Shown one piece after another: positions 1-5,441 of a stretch of 7,617 bases of DNA. Within the stretch, counting starts at the first letter, position 1; every line of letters begins with the position of its first letter. The stretch comes from Ruminococcus flavefaciens (lineage in GTDB: Bacteria > Bacillota > Clostridia > Oscillospirales > Ruminococcaceae). The notes under the pieces were generated by a model. The model ran no database searches. It was given only the letters and a program-made list of their open reading frames with translations, and had not been told where the DNA came from. The DNA lies in NCBI GenBank assembly GCA_902796705.1, contig CADBQF010000352.1, forward strand, positions 1-7,617, given 5' to 3'. A program made the translations under genes and the position numbers.

Positions 1-16
1 GCTTGCACGGAGTGTG

Positions 17-51
17 CGTTGTGAAATCCTCACTTCGTTCGGTACACAACG
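17..51. repeat. Small inverted repeat (stem-loop) at the left edge of the gene-free region
   Basis: CGTTGTG at 17-23 is the exact reverse complement of CACAACG at 45-51, giving a 7-bp stem with a 21-nt loop. A competing shorter stem pairs GCAC (5-8) with GTGC (14-17). The loop contains CTTCGTTCGGT, which resembles CTTCGCTCAGT at 96-106 inside the left arm of the neighbouring element. This suggests that the first 53 bases belong to the same family of intergenic repeats. No T-tract follows on either strand, so I do not call it a terminator. The pairing is seen in the sequence; its role is unknown. Confidence 0.4.
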
Positions 52-53
52 GA

Positions 54-283
54 ACCGCTTAGTCCGTTGATAGTCTTTACAGACGGGAAGTCTTCCTTCG
101 CTCAGTCCTTAGTAATAGATGAATGAGGGGTGACTCCCTGCTGTGCAGGGAGATTGACTTACAATGCCTCAAGCAGATCAAATTGACAGCGGACACGGGC
201 GGCGTTCCCTACATTTTAACATTGCTAAGGGTTGAGCGAAAGCAGACTACCGCCCTGTAAAGACTATCAACGGACAAAGCGGT
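54..283. repeat. 230-bp MITE-like element with 62-nt inverted arms
   Basis: The left arm (54-115) and right arm (222-283) are imperfect reverse complements of equal length with no gaps; paired positions always sum to 337. By hand count 52 of 62 positions match. This includes a perfect 21-bp core (62-82 with 255-275) and a perfect 7-bp outer end (ACCGCTT at 54-60 with AAGCGGT at 277-283). The 106-nt centre has its own hairpin at 134-152 and no open reading frame of note on either strand. Long terminal inverted repeats, small size and lack of coding capacity fit a miniature inverted-repeat transposable element or another dispersed palindromic repeat. I could not find a convincing target-site duplication at the arm ends. 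The element lies just downstream of the minus-strand dehydrogenase gene, so its transcript could fold into a long hairpin and may help end or protect that mRNA. The inverted repeat is certain; its mobility is inferred. Confidence 0.65.
134..152. repeat. Perfect 8-bp hairpin in the centre of the inverted-repeat element
   Basis: CTCCCTGC (134-141) pairs exactly with GCAGGGAG (145-152) around a TGT triloop. No T-run follows on either strand, so it is not a standard intrinsic terminator. Its position inside the centre of the 54-283 element means a transcript would form a nested cruciform-like structure. Confidence 0.6.
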
Positions 284-300
284 GAAGCTGGCTCAGCTTC
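284..300 (-). repeat. 7-bp hairpin just downstream of the dehydrogenase stop codon
   Basis: GAAGCTG (284-290) and CAGCTTC (294-300) are perfect complements around a 3-nt loop. It abuts the right arm of the inverted-repeat element and lies 13 nt beyond the minus-strand stop codon (314-316). Between them is a G-rich stretch on the minus strand (C-runs at 300-305 and 309-313 on the plus strand). On the minus strand the stem is followed by ACCGCTTTG rather than a T-tract, so it is at best a weak terminator. It may instead be the outer part of the repeat element. Confidence 0.4.
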
Positions 301-313
301 CCCCCATACCCCC

Positions 314-1033
314 TTAGATCACCATTCCCCCGTTGACTGCAAGCACCTGACCGGTGATGTATTCCGCCTGACCTGATGCGAGGAACGAGACTGCATCGGC
401 TATGTGGCGTGGTTCTCCGAATATGCCGAGGGGGATATCTTCCTTTATCAGTTCAAGGTCTTCCGGGGAGAAGCGGCTGTTCATCTCCGTCATTATAAAT
501 CCCGGAGCGACGCAGTTCACCCTTATCCCCGACGGAGCTGCCTCCTTTGCGAGTGCCTTTGTAAAGCCTATTATCCCGGCTTTCGATGCAGAATAATCCA
601 CTTCACACGATGCACCGCACTGCCCCCACATCGAGGACACATTTATTATAACTCCGCTGTGACGTGAGATCATTCCCGGAAGCACCGCTCTGGAACAGTT
701 CAGCGTGCCGCCGAGGTTCACCGATAATATCCTGTCGGCTTTTTCCTGCGGTATGCACTGGAACAGATCGACTTCCGAAATGCCTGCATTGTTGACGAGC
801 AGATCGATACTGCCGTATTTTTCTTCTATGCCTCCGAGAGCTTTTTTCGCCGCCGCACTGTCAGATGTATCGAAACACAGCGGATAACCGCCGATCTCTT
901 CTGCAATGGCAGAGGCTTTTTCCGCAGAGCGTGAACAGCACACGACGACGAAATATCCGTCATCAGCGAGCCTTCGGCAGACGGCTTCTCCGATACCGCC
1001 TGAACCTCCGGTGACTACAGCGATCTTTTTCAT
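314..1033 (-). CDS. FabG-like short-chain dehydrogenase/reductase, probably EF-P 5-aminopentanone reductase (YmfI type)
   Basis: This 239-residue protein has the size and motifs of a classical SDR oxidoreductase. The Rossmann glycine motif TGGSGGIG is at 8-15 and NNAG at 81-84. The catalytic tetrad is Asn106, Ser134, Tyr147 and Lys151 (YSASK). Arg35 after the second strand favours NADP(H). FabG enzymes reduce 3-oxoacyl-ACP in fatty-acid synthesis. However, the stretch around the catalytic serine (SSMWGQ, then GASCEV before the tyrosine) resembles, from memory, the stand-alone clostridial enzymes annotated as EF-P 5-aminopentanone reductase. Those reduce the modification on the lysine of elongation factor P. 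No other fab genes are nearby, which also argues against a fatty-acid role. The start is supported by an AAGGGAGG site (1042-1049) 7 nt upstream. A near-consensus promoter (1057-1085) would give a leader of only about 16 nt. It is transcribed away from the neighbouring operon. Family membership is sure; the substrate is not. Confidence 0.93.
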   Translation of the reverse strand: MKKIAVVTGGSGGIGEAVCRRLADDGYFVVVCCSRSAEKASAIAEEIGGYPLCFDTSDSAAAKKALGGIEEKYGSIDLLVNNAGISEVDLFQCIPQEKADRILSVNLGGTLNCSRAVLPGMISRHSGVIINVSSMWGQCGASCEVDYSASKAGIIGFTKALAKEAAPSGIRVNCVAPGFIMTEMNSRFSPEDLELIKEDIPLGIFGEPRHIADAVSFLASGQAEYITGQVLAVNGGMVI

Positions 1034-1056
1034 ATAACAGACCTCCCTTTCAAAAA

Positions 1057-1085
1057 ATTATAACATAAACTCCTGCTTCTTGCAA
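1057..1085 (-). promoter_or_regulatory. Sigma-A-type promoter for the dehydrogenase gene
   Basis: Reading the minus strand, TTGCAA (1080-1085) is followed by a 17-bp spacer and a perfect TATAAT (1057-1062). TG-T directly precedes the -10 hexamer (extended -10). Transcription would start near 1050, right at the 5' edge of the ribosome binding site, so the leader is very short. TTGCAA lies in the palindrome CTTGCAAG (1079-1086). Confidence 0.8.
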
Positions 1086-1122
1086 GTCAGTTCTTGCCGT
1101 ATCTTTCATCTTCATTTATGTC

Positions 1123-1151
1123 TTGCAAAGTGCGTGAAAATATGTTAGAAT
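1123..1151 (+). promoter_or_regulatory. Sigma-A-type promoter for the DUF896-cdd-radical SAM operon
   Basis: TTGCAA (1123-1128), a 17-bp spacer and TAGAAT (1146-1151) preceded by TG-T (1143-1145) make an extended -10 promoter. The predicted start near 1158 leaves about 25 nt before the GTG at 1183. An ATG at 1165 would lie only about 7 nt from the RNA 5' end. The promoter is divergent from the dehydrogenase promoter; the two -35 boxes are about 40 bp apart. Confidence 0.78.
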
Positions 1152-1182
1152 ATACCCATAAATTATGATTGGAGTGTTTTCA

Positions 1183-1392
1183 GTGGATCAGAAAAAAATC
1201 GACCGCATAAACGAACTTGCACATAAATCAAAGGCGGAAGGCCTTACCGAAGCCGAAAAAGCCGAGCAGACTGCTCTCCGCAACGAGTACAGACAGGCAG
1301 TCGTCGGAAATCTTGCCGCTCAGCTCAACAATACTTACATCATGACTCCCGACGGCAAAAAGCGTAAAGTCGGCCACGGTCACAAGAACTGA
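1183..1392 (+). CDS. DUF896 family small protein (YnzC-like)
   Basis: This small, highly charged helical protein of 69 residues fits the DUF896 family in length and pattern. It has an N-terminal [13 protein letters not shown] segment, then [16 protein letters not shown], and a lysine-rich C-terminus around PDGKKRK. Bacillus members such as YnzC have no firmly established function, and none is claimed here. I chose the GTG at 1183: GGAG at 1171-1174 lies 8 nt upstream, and homologues begin close to this point. The in-frame ATG at 1165 would add six residues (MIGVFS), but that extension includes the ribosome binding site and sits almost at the predicted mRNA 5' end. It is the first gene of the operon; cdd begins 9 bp after its stop, and the cdd ribosome binding site GAGGT overlaps this gene's TGA. 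Confidence 0.85.
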   Translation: MDQKKIDRINELAHKSKAEGLTEAEKAEQTALRNEYRQAVVGNLAAQLNNTYIMTPDGKKRKVGHGHKN

Positions 1393-1401
1393 GGTATCGC
1401 T

Positions 1402-1791
1402 ATGGATAACAAGACTTTTTTTGAAATGGCTGTCCGTGCGGCAGAAAAGTCCTATTCGCCGTACAGTAAATTCCGTGTGGGTGCGGCACTTCTGACGGAG
1501 GACGGACAGGTCTTCACAGGCTGCAATATCGAGAACGCATCGTATTCGCTGACGATTTGTGCGGAGAGGACGGCTGTTTTCAAGGCGGTATCGAGCGGAT
1601 TCACGAATTTCAGGGCGATTGCCATAGCCGGCAGCGGCGACGGAGATTTTTCAGCACCGTGTCCGCCGTGCGGTGCGTGTCTGCAAGTCCTTTCCGAATT
1701 CTGCGGAGATGACTTCATGATAGTCCTTTCAGACGGAGTTCATAAGCTCTCTGATTTTCTTCCGGTGCGTTTCAATAAGGAAAATCTTTGA
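1402..1791 (+). CDS. cdd: Cytidine deaminase
   Basis: This 129-residue protein matches the short homotetrameric cytidine deaminases. They hydrolyse cytidine and deoxycytidine to uridine and deoxyuridine plus ammonia in cytosolic pyrimidine salvage. The substrate-binding stretch CNIENASYS covers 41-49 (Asn42, Glu44). The zinc site is Cys53 in CAERTA with the catalytic proton shuttle Glu55, plus Cys90 and Cys93 in PCGAC. Arg56, which in the Bacillus enzyme balances the three-cysteine site, is present. The usual CRQ after the second zinc motif reads CLQ (Leu94), a minor departure. Length is close to the approximately 136 residues of Bacillus Cdd. The start has GAGGT (1391-1395) 6 nt upstream, overlapping the DUF896 stop. 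The next gene follows after 30 bp of AT-rich sequence without a terminator, so it is probably co-transcribed. Confidence 0.95.
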   Translation: MDNKTFFEMAVRAAEKSYSPYSKFRVGAALLTEDGQVFTGCNIENASYSLTICAERTAVFKAVSSGFTNFRAIAIAGSGDGDFSAPCPPCGACLQVLSEFCGDDFMIVLSDGVHKLSDFLPVRFNKENL

Positions 1792-1821
1792 TAAAAATAT
1801 TTTATTTACGGAGGAACAGGA

Positions 1822-2250
1822 ATGGCAGGAGGAATAAAATACACTGACTACCGGAAACTGATAATACTACTTGTCCTTATGACTGTGATTGTCCCGGCCT
1901 TTATATTCGGAAACACATATCTGAGAAATCTGCCGGCAGTTACAGCAGGCGAACCAATTGAATGTACCGTTGTAAGAATGCACACAGAATACGAAACAAG
2001 GAACAGCAGATATATAACTACGTTCATGACTGACGACGGAACAGAACTGGATATCGACACGACTTATAAAGACCATATAGGCAGAAAAACAGTTCTTATC
2101 GTACATGGAAAAAACGGAGTCAGGGAACATTATGAAATACCTAAGCTTACCGCTGGCCGTATCATTTGTCTGGGGTTATTGATATTGATGTGGGCCACAA
2201 TGATATACTGCCGGGCAGCAGGGAAGTTTACGATAATCAAGGAGGAGTAA
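1822..2250 (+). CDS. Unrecognised membrane protein with two helices and an extracytoplasmic middle domain
   Basis: I do not recognise this 142-residue protein. It has a hydrophobic segment at about 13-31 preceded by Arg11-Lys12. A polar, probably beta-rich middle of about 80 residues follows (36-110, with TDDGTELDIDTTY and KTVLIVHGKNG). A second hydrophobic segment spans about 112-130, followed by a short basic tail. The charge pattern predicts both ends in the cytoplasm and the middle outside. The layout recalls DUF3592-type proteins, but I see no clear signature. GGAGG (1810-1814) lies 7 nt before the ATG. The stop codon touches the start of the radical SAM gene, whose ribosome binding site is formed by the last codons here, so the two are likely translationally coupled. 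The gene is visibly richer in A and T, with more ATA, ACA and AAA codons than cdd or the radical SAM gene, so it may be a later insertion in the operon. Confidence 0.8.
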   Translation: MAGGIKYTDYRKLIILLVLMTVIVPAFIFGNTYLRNLPAVTAGEPIECTVVRMHTEYETRNSRYITTFMTDDGTELDIDTTYKDHIGRKTVLIVHGKNGVREHYEIPKLTAGRIICLGLLILMWATMIYCRAAGKFTIIKEE

Positions 2251-4098
2251 ATGTCTGAACTAAGAGAAAAAATAGAGAAGCATCTGCTGAACGTACAGAA
2301 GCCTTCACGCTATATCGGCGGAGAGGTCGGCAGCATAATGAAAGATGCTTCAAAGATAGATGTCCGGTTCGCTTTCTGCTTTCCGGATACATATGATATA
2401 GGTATGTCCCACCTCGGCATGAAGATACTTTACTCTCTTATAAATGAGAGGGAGAACTACTGGTGCGAGAGAGTATTCGCTCCCGGACTTGATTTCGAGG
2501 AGATAATGCGTGAGAACGATATACCGCTCTATGCACTGGAGAGCCTTGATCCGGTGAAGGATTTCGACTTCATAGGCTTCACGATGCAGTATGAGCTTTC
2601 GTATACGAATGTGCTGAATATGCTCGAACTTGCCGGCATACCGGTATTCGCCCGTGACAGGGGAGATGAGCTGACGAACATAATCTGTGCCGGAGGCCCG
2701 TGCGTCTGTAATCCGGAGCCGCTGGCTGATTTCTTCGACCTGTTCATTCTCGGTGAGGGCGAGGAAGTGAACCTCGAACTCATGGATCTGTATCTTGAAA
2801 TGAAGAAGCAGGGGGCAGGTAAGCTCGATTTCCTCAGACGTGCGGCTCAGATACAGGGCGTTTATGTTCCGCAGTTCTATAAATTCCACTATAAAGAGGA
2901 CGGAACGATCGATCATCTTGAAGTGACGGACAACGCCCCGGAAAAGGTCAGGAAGCGTATCATCAAGGATTTCGACAGCGTGTACTATCCGGAGAATTTC
3001 GTCGTTCCGTTCACGGAGATCGTACAGGACAGAGTCTCGGTGGAAGTTCTCCGTGGCTGCATAAGAGGCTGCCGCTTCTGTCAGGCGGGATTCATCTACC
3101 GTCCTTTCAGGGAAAAGCACACAGACACTATCGTCCGTGAGACAAAGGCACTCTGCGAGAATACAGGCTACGACGAGGTATCTCTCGCTTCGCTCAGCAC
3201 GAGCGACCACTCGGAGATAGATCCTATGCTCACGGAGCTTATCGATTATACGGCAAAGGAAAAGGTAAATCTCTCGCTCCCGTCGCTGCGTGTGGACAAT
3301 TTCTCGGAGAGTCTGCTCGAAAAGATAAAGAAAGTCCGCAAGAGCGGTCTGACGTTCGCAGCAGAGGGCGGCACGCAGAGACTTCGTGACGTTATCAACA
3401 AGAATGTCTCCGAGGAGGAGATAATGAACACCTGCCGCATAGCTTTCAAGGGCGGCTATGCTTCGGTAAAACTCTATTTCATGATGGGACTGCCGACAGA
3501 GACAGACGAGGATATAATAGGTATAGCAGAACTCGCTCACAGGCTCATCGACCTTTTCTATTCGATAGAAGACCGCCCGAAAGGAAAGGGCATACAGATA
3601 TCGATAAGCTGTGCGACGTTCGTTCCAAAGCCTTTCACGCCGTTCCAGTTCGAGCCGCAGGATACAAGGGAGATGATAGAGCATAAGCAGAAGCTCCTCC
3701 TTGATTCCGTCAAGACGAAGAAAGTCAAGGTCAGCTACCATGATTCAAATGTAAGTATGCTCGAAGCCGTTCTCGCAAAAGGCGACAGAAGACTCTGTCA
3801 GGCTATCTATACTGCATGGAAGAAAGGCTGTAAATTCGATAGCTGGGGCGAGCATTTCCACTATGACAGGTGGGTGGAAGCCTTTGAGGAATGCGGAGTT
3901 GATCCGGCATTCTACGCAAACAGAAGATTTGAATACGACGAGATTCTTCCGTGGGATCATCTTGATTATTATGTGGATAAGAAATTCTTTATCCGTGAGA
4001 ACCAGACAGCACACAAGGCTGTCACGACTCCGAACTGCCGTCAGAGATGCTCCGGCTGCGGCGTTAATAAAGTTGTGGGGAGGGAATGCTTTTGCTGA
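2251..4098 (+). CDS. TIGR03960 family radical SAM protein
   Basis: This 615-residue protein has the architecture of the TIGR03960 family, whose reaction is unknown. The N-terminal third (about 35-200) resembles a cobalamin-binding-like fold, with FPDTYDIGMSHLGMKILY at about 44-61 and GGPCVCNPEPLADFFD at 148-163. The radical SAM core follows. Cys270, Cys274 and Cys277 (CIRGCRFC) should bind the 4Fe-4S cluster that cleaves S-adenosylmethionine, and AAEGGTQRLRD is at 370-380. A second cysteine cluster sits at the C-terminus: Cys596, Cys600 and Cys603 in CRQRCSGCG, then Cys613 and Cys615. It suggests an additional metal or cluster site. AAGGAGG (2239-2245) lies 5 nt before the ATG, inside the end of the upstream gene. 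It overlaps the DUF2344 gene, its usual partner; in some bacteria the two are fused. Involvement in RNA or ribosome modification is speculation from the usual gene neighbourhood. Confidence 0.93.
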   Translation: MSELREKIEKHLLNVQKPSRYIGGEVGSIMKDASKIDVRFAFCFPDTYDIGMSHLGMKILYSLINERENYWCERVFAPGLDFEEIMRENDIPLYALESLDPVKDFDFIGFTMQYELSYTNVLNMLELAGIPVFARDRGDELTNIICAGGPCVCNPEPLADFFDLFILGEGEEVNLELMDLYLEMKKQGAGKLDFLRRAAQIQGVYVPQFYKFHYKEDGTIDHLEVTDNAPEKVRKRIIKDFDSVYYPENFVVPFTEIVQDRVSVEVLRGCIRGCRFCQAGFIYRPFREKHTDTIVRETKALCENTGYDEVSLASLSTSDHSEIDPMLTELIDYTAKEKVNLSLPSLRVDNFSESLLEKIKKVRKSGLTFAAEGGTQRLRDVINKNVSEEEIMNTCRIAFKGGYASVKLYFMMGLPTETDEDIIGIAELAHRLIDLFYSIEDRPKGKGIQISISCATFVPKPFTPFQFEPQDTREMIEHKQKLLLDSVKTKKVKVSYHDSNVSMLEAVLAKGDRRLCQAIYTAWKKGCKFDSWGEHFHYDRWVEAFEECGVDPAFYANRRFEYDEILPWDHLDYYVDKKFFIRENQTAHKAVTTPNCRQRCSGCGVNKVVGRECFC

Positions 4099-4745
4099 GA
4101 CTGAGAGCTGTCTTTGAGAAGAAGGGCAGGGCGAAATATATCTCGCACCTTGACCTTAACAGATGTATGCTCAGGACTTTCAGGCGGTCGAAGCTGCCTA
4201 TATGGTATACAGAGGGATTCAATCCGCACCCGTATTACAGTTTTGCACTTGCACTGTCGCTGGGGTTTGAGAGTTCGTGCGAGATAATGGATTTCAACAT
4301 CACGGAGGATATGCCGTTCGACGAAGTGCGTGACAGGCTCAATGCCGTTATGCCGGAGGGAATGAGGATAGTTTCCGTAGCGGAGCAGGTGCAGAAGATA
4401 ACGTTCATAACGGAGGCAGAGTACAGCTTCTCGCTGGTGTCAGACGAGCCGGAAAAGCTTGAAGAAGCCGTTCACAGGCTGATCTCCGCTGACGAGATAC
4501 TTATTGAGAAGAAAACGAAGAAAGGCATCAAGACGGTCGATATCAAGCCGGATATGAAGATAACGGACTGCGTGCTTTCGGGCGGTTCGGTGGATATGGT
4601 CATGAGACTTCCGGCAGGAACGCAGACGAATTATAATCCGACGCTGTTCTTTGAAGCACTCCGGAAAGAGACAGATATCCCGTTCGAGCCTGAAAAGATA
4701 TGCCGTACAGCGATACTGTGTGCTGACGGGAATGAATTCAAGTAA
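4086..4745 (+). CDS. TIGR03936/DUF2344 family protein, partner of the radical SAM protein
   Basis: This 219-residue protein carries the family signature near its N-terminus: GRAKYISHLDLNR at 14-26, then YTEGFNPHP at 41-49 and an SLGFESSCE segment at 58-66. TIGR03936/DUF2344 proteins are of unknown function and nearly always accompany TIGR03960 radical SAM proteins, either as the next gene or as a C-terminal fusion, which suggests a joint reaction. The ATG lies inside the radical SAM gene (13-bp overlap). GGAGG at 4079-4083 is only 2 nt from this ATG but 8 nt from an in-frame TTG at 4092. The true start may therefore be the TTG (217 residues, 7-bp overlap), which still keeps the whole conserved region. 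After the stop comes about 55 bp of AT-rich DNA and then a new promoter; I see no strong terminator, so some read-through is possible. Confidence 0.9.
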   Translation: MLLLRLRAVFEKKGRAKYISHLDLNRCMLRTFRRSKLPIWYTEGFNPHPYYSFALALSLGFESSCEIMDFNITEDMPFDEVRDRLNAVMPEGMRIVSVAEQVQKITFITEAEYSFSLVSDEPEKLEEAVHRLISADEILIEKKTKKGIKTVDIKPDMKITDCVLSGGSVDMVMRLPAGTQTNYNPTLFFEALRKETDIPFEPEKICRTAILCADGNEFK

Positions 4746-4799
4746 AAGGGAAACTAAAATAGTTAAAAAATATAAATTTGTAATTATGCAAAAAAAGAC

Positions 4800-4828
4800 T
4801 TGCATTTTTTTGTAAAGTGTGATATGAT
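4800..4828 (+). promoter_or_regulatory. Sigma-A-type promoter for rplS
   Basis: TTGCAT (4800-4805), a 17-bp spacer and TATGAT (4823-4828), with TG-A (4820-4822) directly before it, form an extended -10 promoter. The RNA would start near 4835, giving an untranslated leader of about 180 nt before the rplS start. The spacer and upstream sequence are A/T-rich. Confidence 0.8.
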
Positions 4829-4843
4829 ATAAAAGCATTTGAA

Positions 4844-5000
4844 GTCCGTCTGCCCTTACGGTCAGATGAGAATTAATGCCGCAAGACATTAAATCGGACA
4901 GTCCGCTGCCTGAGATACGCATGAGCGTTATGATGTTTTCCGGCGGCTGGTATTATGCTTGATACCTTCCGCCTGACAGGTAAGAAAGTCCGGAAATTTT
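4844..5000 (+). promoter_or_regulatory. Structured 5' leader of rplS, likely L19 autoregulatory leader
   Basis: The leader folds by hand into two three-way junctions. In the first, GTCCG (4844-4848) pairs with CGGAC (4895-4899). This encloses a hairpin closed by TCTG (4849-4852) with CAGA (4863-4866) and another with TTAATG (4873-4878) and CATTAA (4887-4892). In the second, TGCCTG (4907-4912) pairs with CAGGTA (4977-4982, one G-T wobble). This encloses ACGC-ATGA-GCGT (4917-4928) and a longer stem: GGCGG (4942-4946) with CCGCC (4969-4973), then GGTAT (4949-4953) with ATACC (4962-4966). Alternative pairings exist. TTTCCGG (4937-4943) can pair with CCGGAAA (4990-4996) just before the ribosome binding site, and GTCCG recurs at 4901 and 4988. 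Rfam holds an L19_leader family in Firmicutes; I cannot confirm a match here. Translational control by free L19 is the inferred role. Confidence 0.65.
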
Positions 5001-5014
5001 AGGAGGAAATTAAA

Positions 5015-5362
5015 ATGGATGCACTTAAGTTGATCAGCGATTCAAGCATGAAGAAGGAAGAAGTTCCGGCATTTGAAGTAGGTGACACTGTAAAGGTTCA
5101 CGTACAGATCAAGGAAGGCGACAAGAGCCGTATCCAGATATTCGAGGGTACTGTTATCGCTAAGAAGCACGGCGGAATCAGCGAGACTTTCACTGTAAGA
5201 CGTGTTGCTCACGGCTGCGGTATCGAGAGAGTATTCCCTGTACACGCTCCCGCTGTTGCTAAGGTAGAGGTCGTAAGACACGGTAAAGTACGCAGAGCTA
5301 AGCTCTACTACCTCAGAGACAGAGTCGGCAAGGCTGCTAAGGTCAAGGAACAGATCCGCTAA
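5015..5362 (+). CDS. rplS: 50S ribosomal protein L19
   Basis: This 115-residue protein has the full length and signatures of bacterial L19, which sits at the interface of the ribosomal subunits. GDTVKVHV is at 23-30, [15 protein letters not shown] at 40-54, and the family pattern [17 protein letters not shown] at 92-108. AGGAGG (5001-5006) lies 8 nt before the ATG. Its codons are strikingly uniform (GCT, GTA, AAG, AGA), as expected for a highly expressed gene and unlike the neighbours. It has its own promoter, a structured leader and a terminator, so it forms a separate unit. In many Firmicutes rimM and trmD precede rplS; here they are absent and a radical SAM/DUF2344 pair lies upstream, while the downstream lepB and rbgA order is kept. 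Confidence 0.98.
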   Translation: MDALKLISDSSMKKEEVPAFEVGDTVKVHVQIKEGDKSRIQIFEGTVIAKKHGGISETFTVRRVAHGCGIERVFPVHAPAVAKVEVVRHGKVRRAKLYYLRDRVGKAAKVKEQIR

Positions 5363-5374
5363 GAGGCTGAGAAC

Positions 5375-5404
5375 TGAGTTCAGGCAGTTCATCTGCCTGG
5401 CTCA
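5375..5404 (+). repeat. Stem-loop in the rplS 3' untranslated region
   Basis: CAGGCAG (5381-5387) pairs perfectly with CTGCCTG (5393-5399) around TTCAT. Beyond a small internal loop, TGAG (5375-5378) pairs with CTCA (5401-5404). No T-run follows, so it is not itself a terminator; it precedes the real one by 13 nt. It could protect the mRNA 3' end or act as a processing signal. Confidence 0.6.
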
Positions 5405-5417
5405 TCTGCTCTCCTGC

Positions 5418-5441
5418 AAGGGACAGTTATGTCCCTTTTTT
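5418..5441 (+). terminator. Rho-independent terminator of rplS
   Basis: An 8-bp perfect stem (AAGGGACA at 5418-5425 with TGTCCCTT at 5430-5437) closes on a GTTA tetraloop, and a run of six T (5436-5441) overlaps its 3' side. It should end most rplS transcripts before lepB. I see only a weak possible promoter (TATGAT at 5476-5481 without a good -35) before the next gene, so read-through may supply the downstream operon. Confidence 0.88.

Noticed and set aside
284..313. G-quadruplex or intrinsic terminator after the dehydrogenase gene
   Set aside because: Only two long G-runs are present on the minus strand, and the adjacent hairpin is not followed by a T-tract.
1..313. A tRNA, riboswitch or small gene in the gene-free left end
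   Set aside because: No tRNA cloverleaf, no known riboswitch core and no open frame with a ribosome binding site could be made out; the pairing is explained by the inverted-repeat element.
404..667. Plus-strand open frames overlapping the dehydrogenase gene
   Set aside because: They lie wholly inside a well-supported minus-strand gene, lack ribosome binding sites and show no domain.
2350..3741. A 463-codon open frame on the minus strand, antisense to the radical SAM gene
   Set aside because: It is in exact codon register with the sense gene, so it stays open simply because that gene avoids TTA, CTA and TCA codons. The protein shows no family motif and is rich in Leu, Arg and Glu as expected of reversed codons.
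4787..4814. AT-rich hairpin (A7 against T7) after the DUF2344 gene as a terminator
   Set aside because: The stem is almost wholly A-T pairs and overlaps the -35 and spacer of the rplS promoter. It is better explained as promoter-region A/T-tracts.
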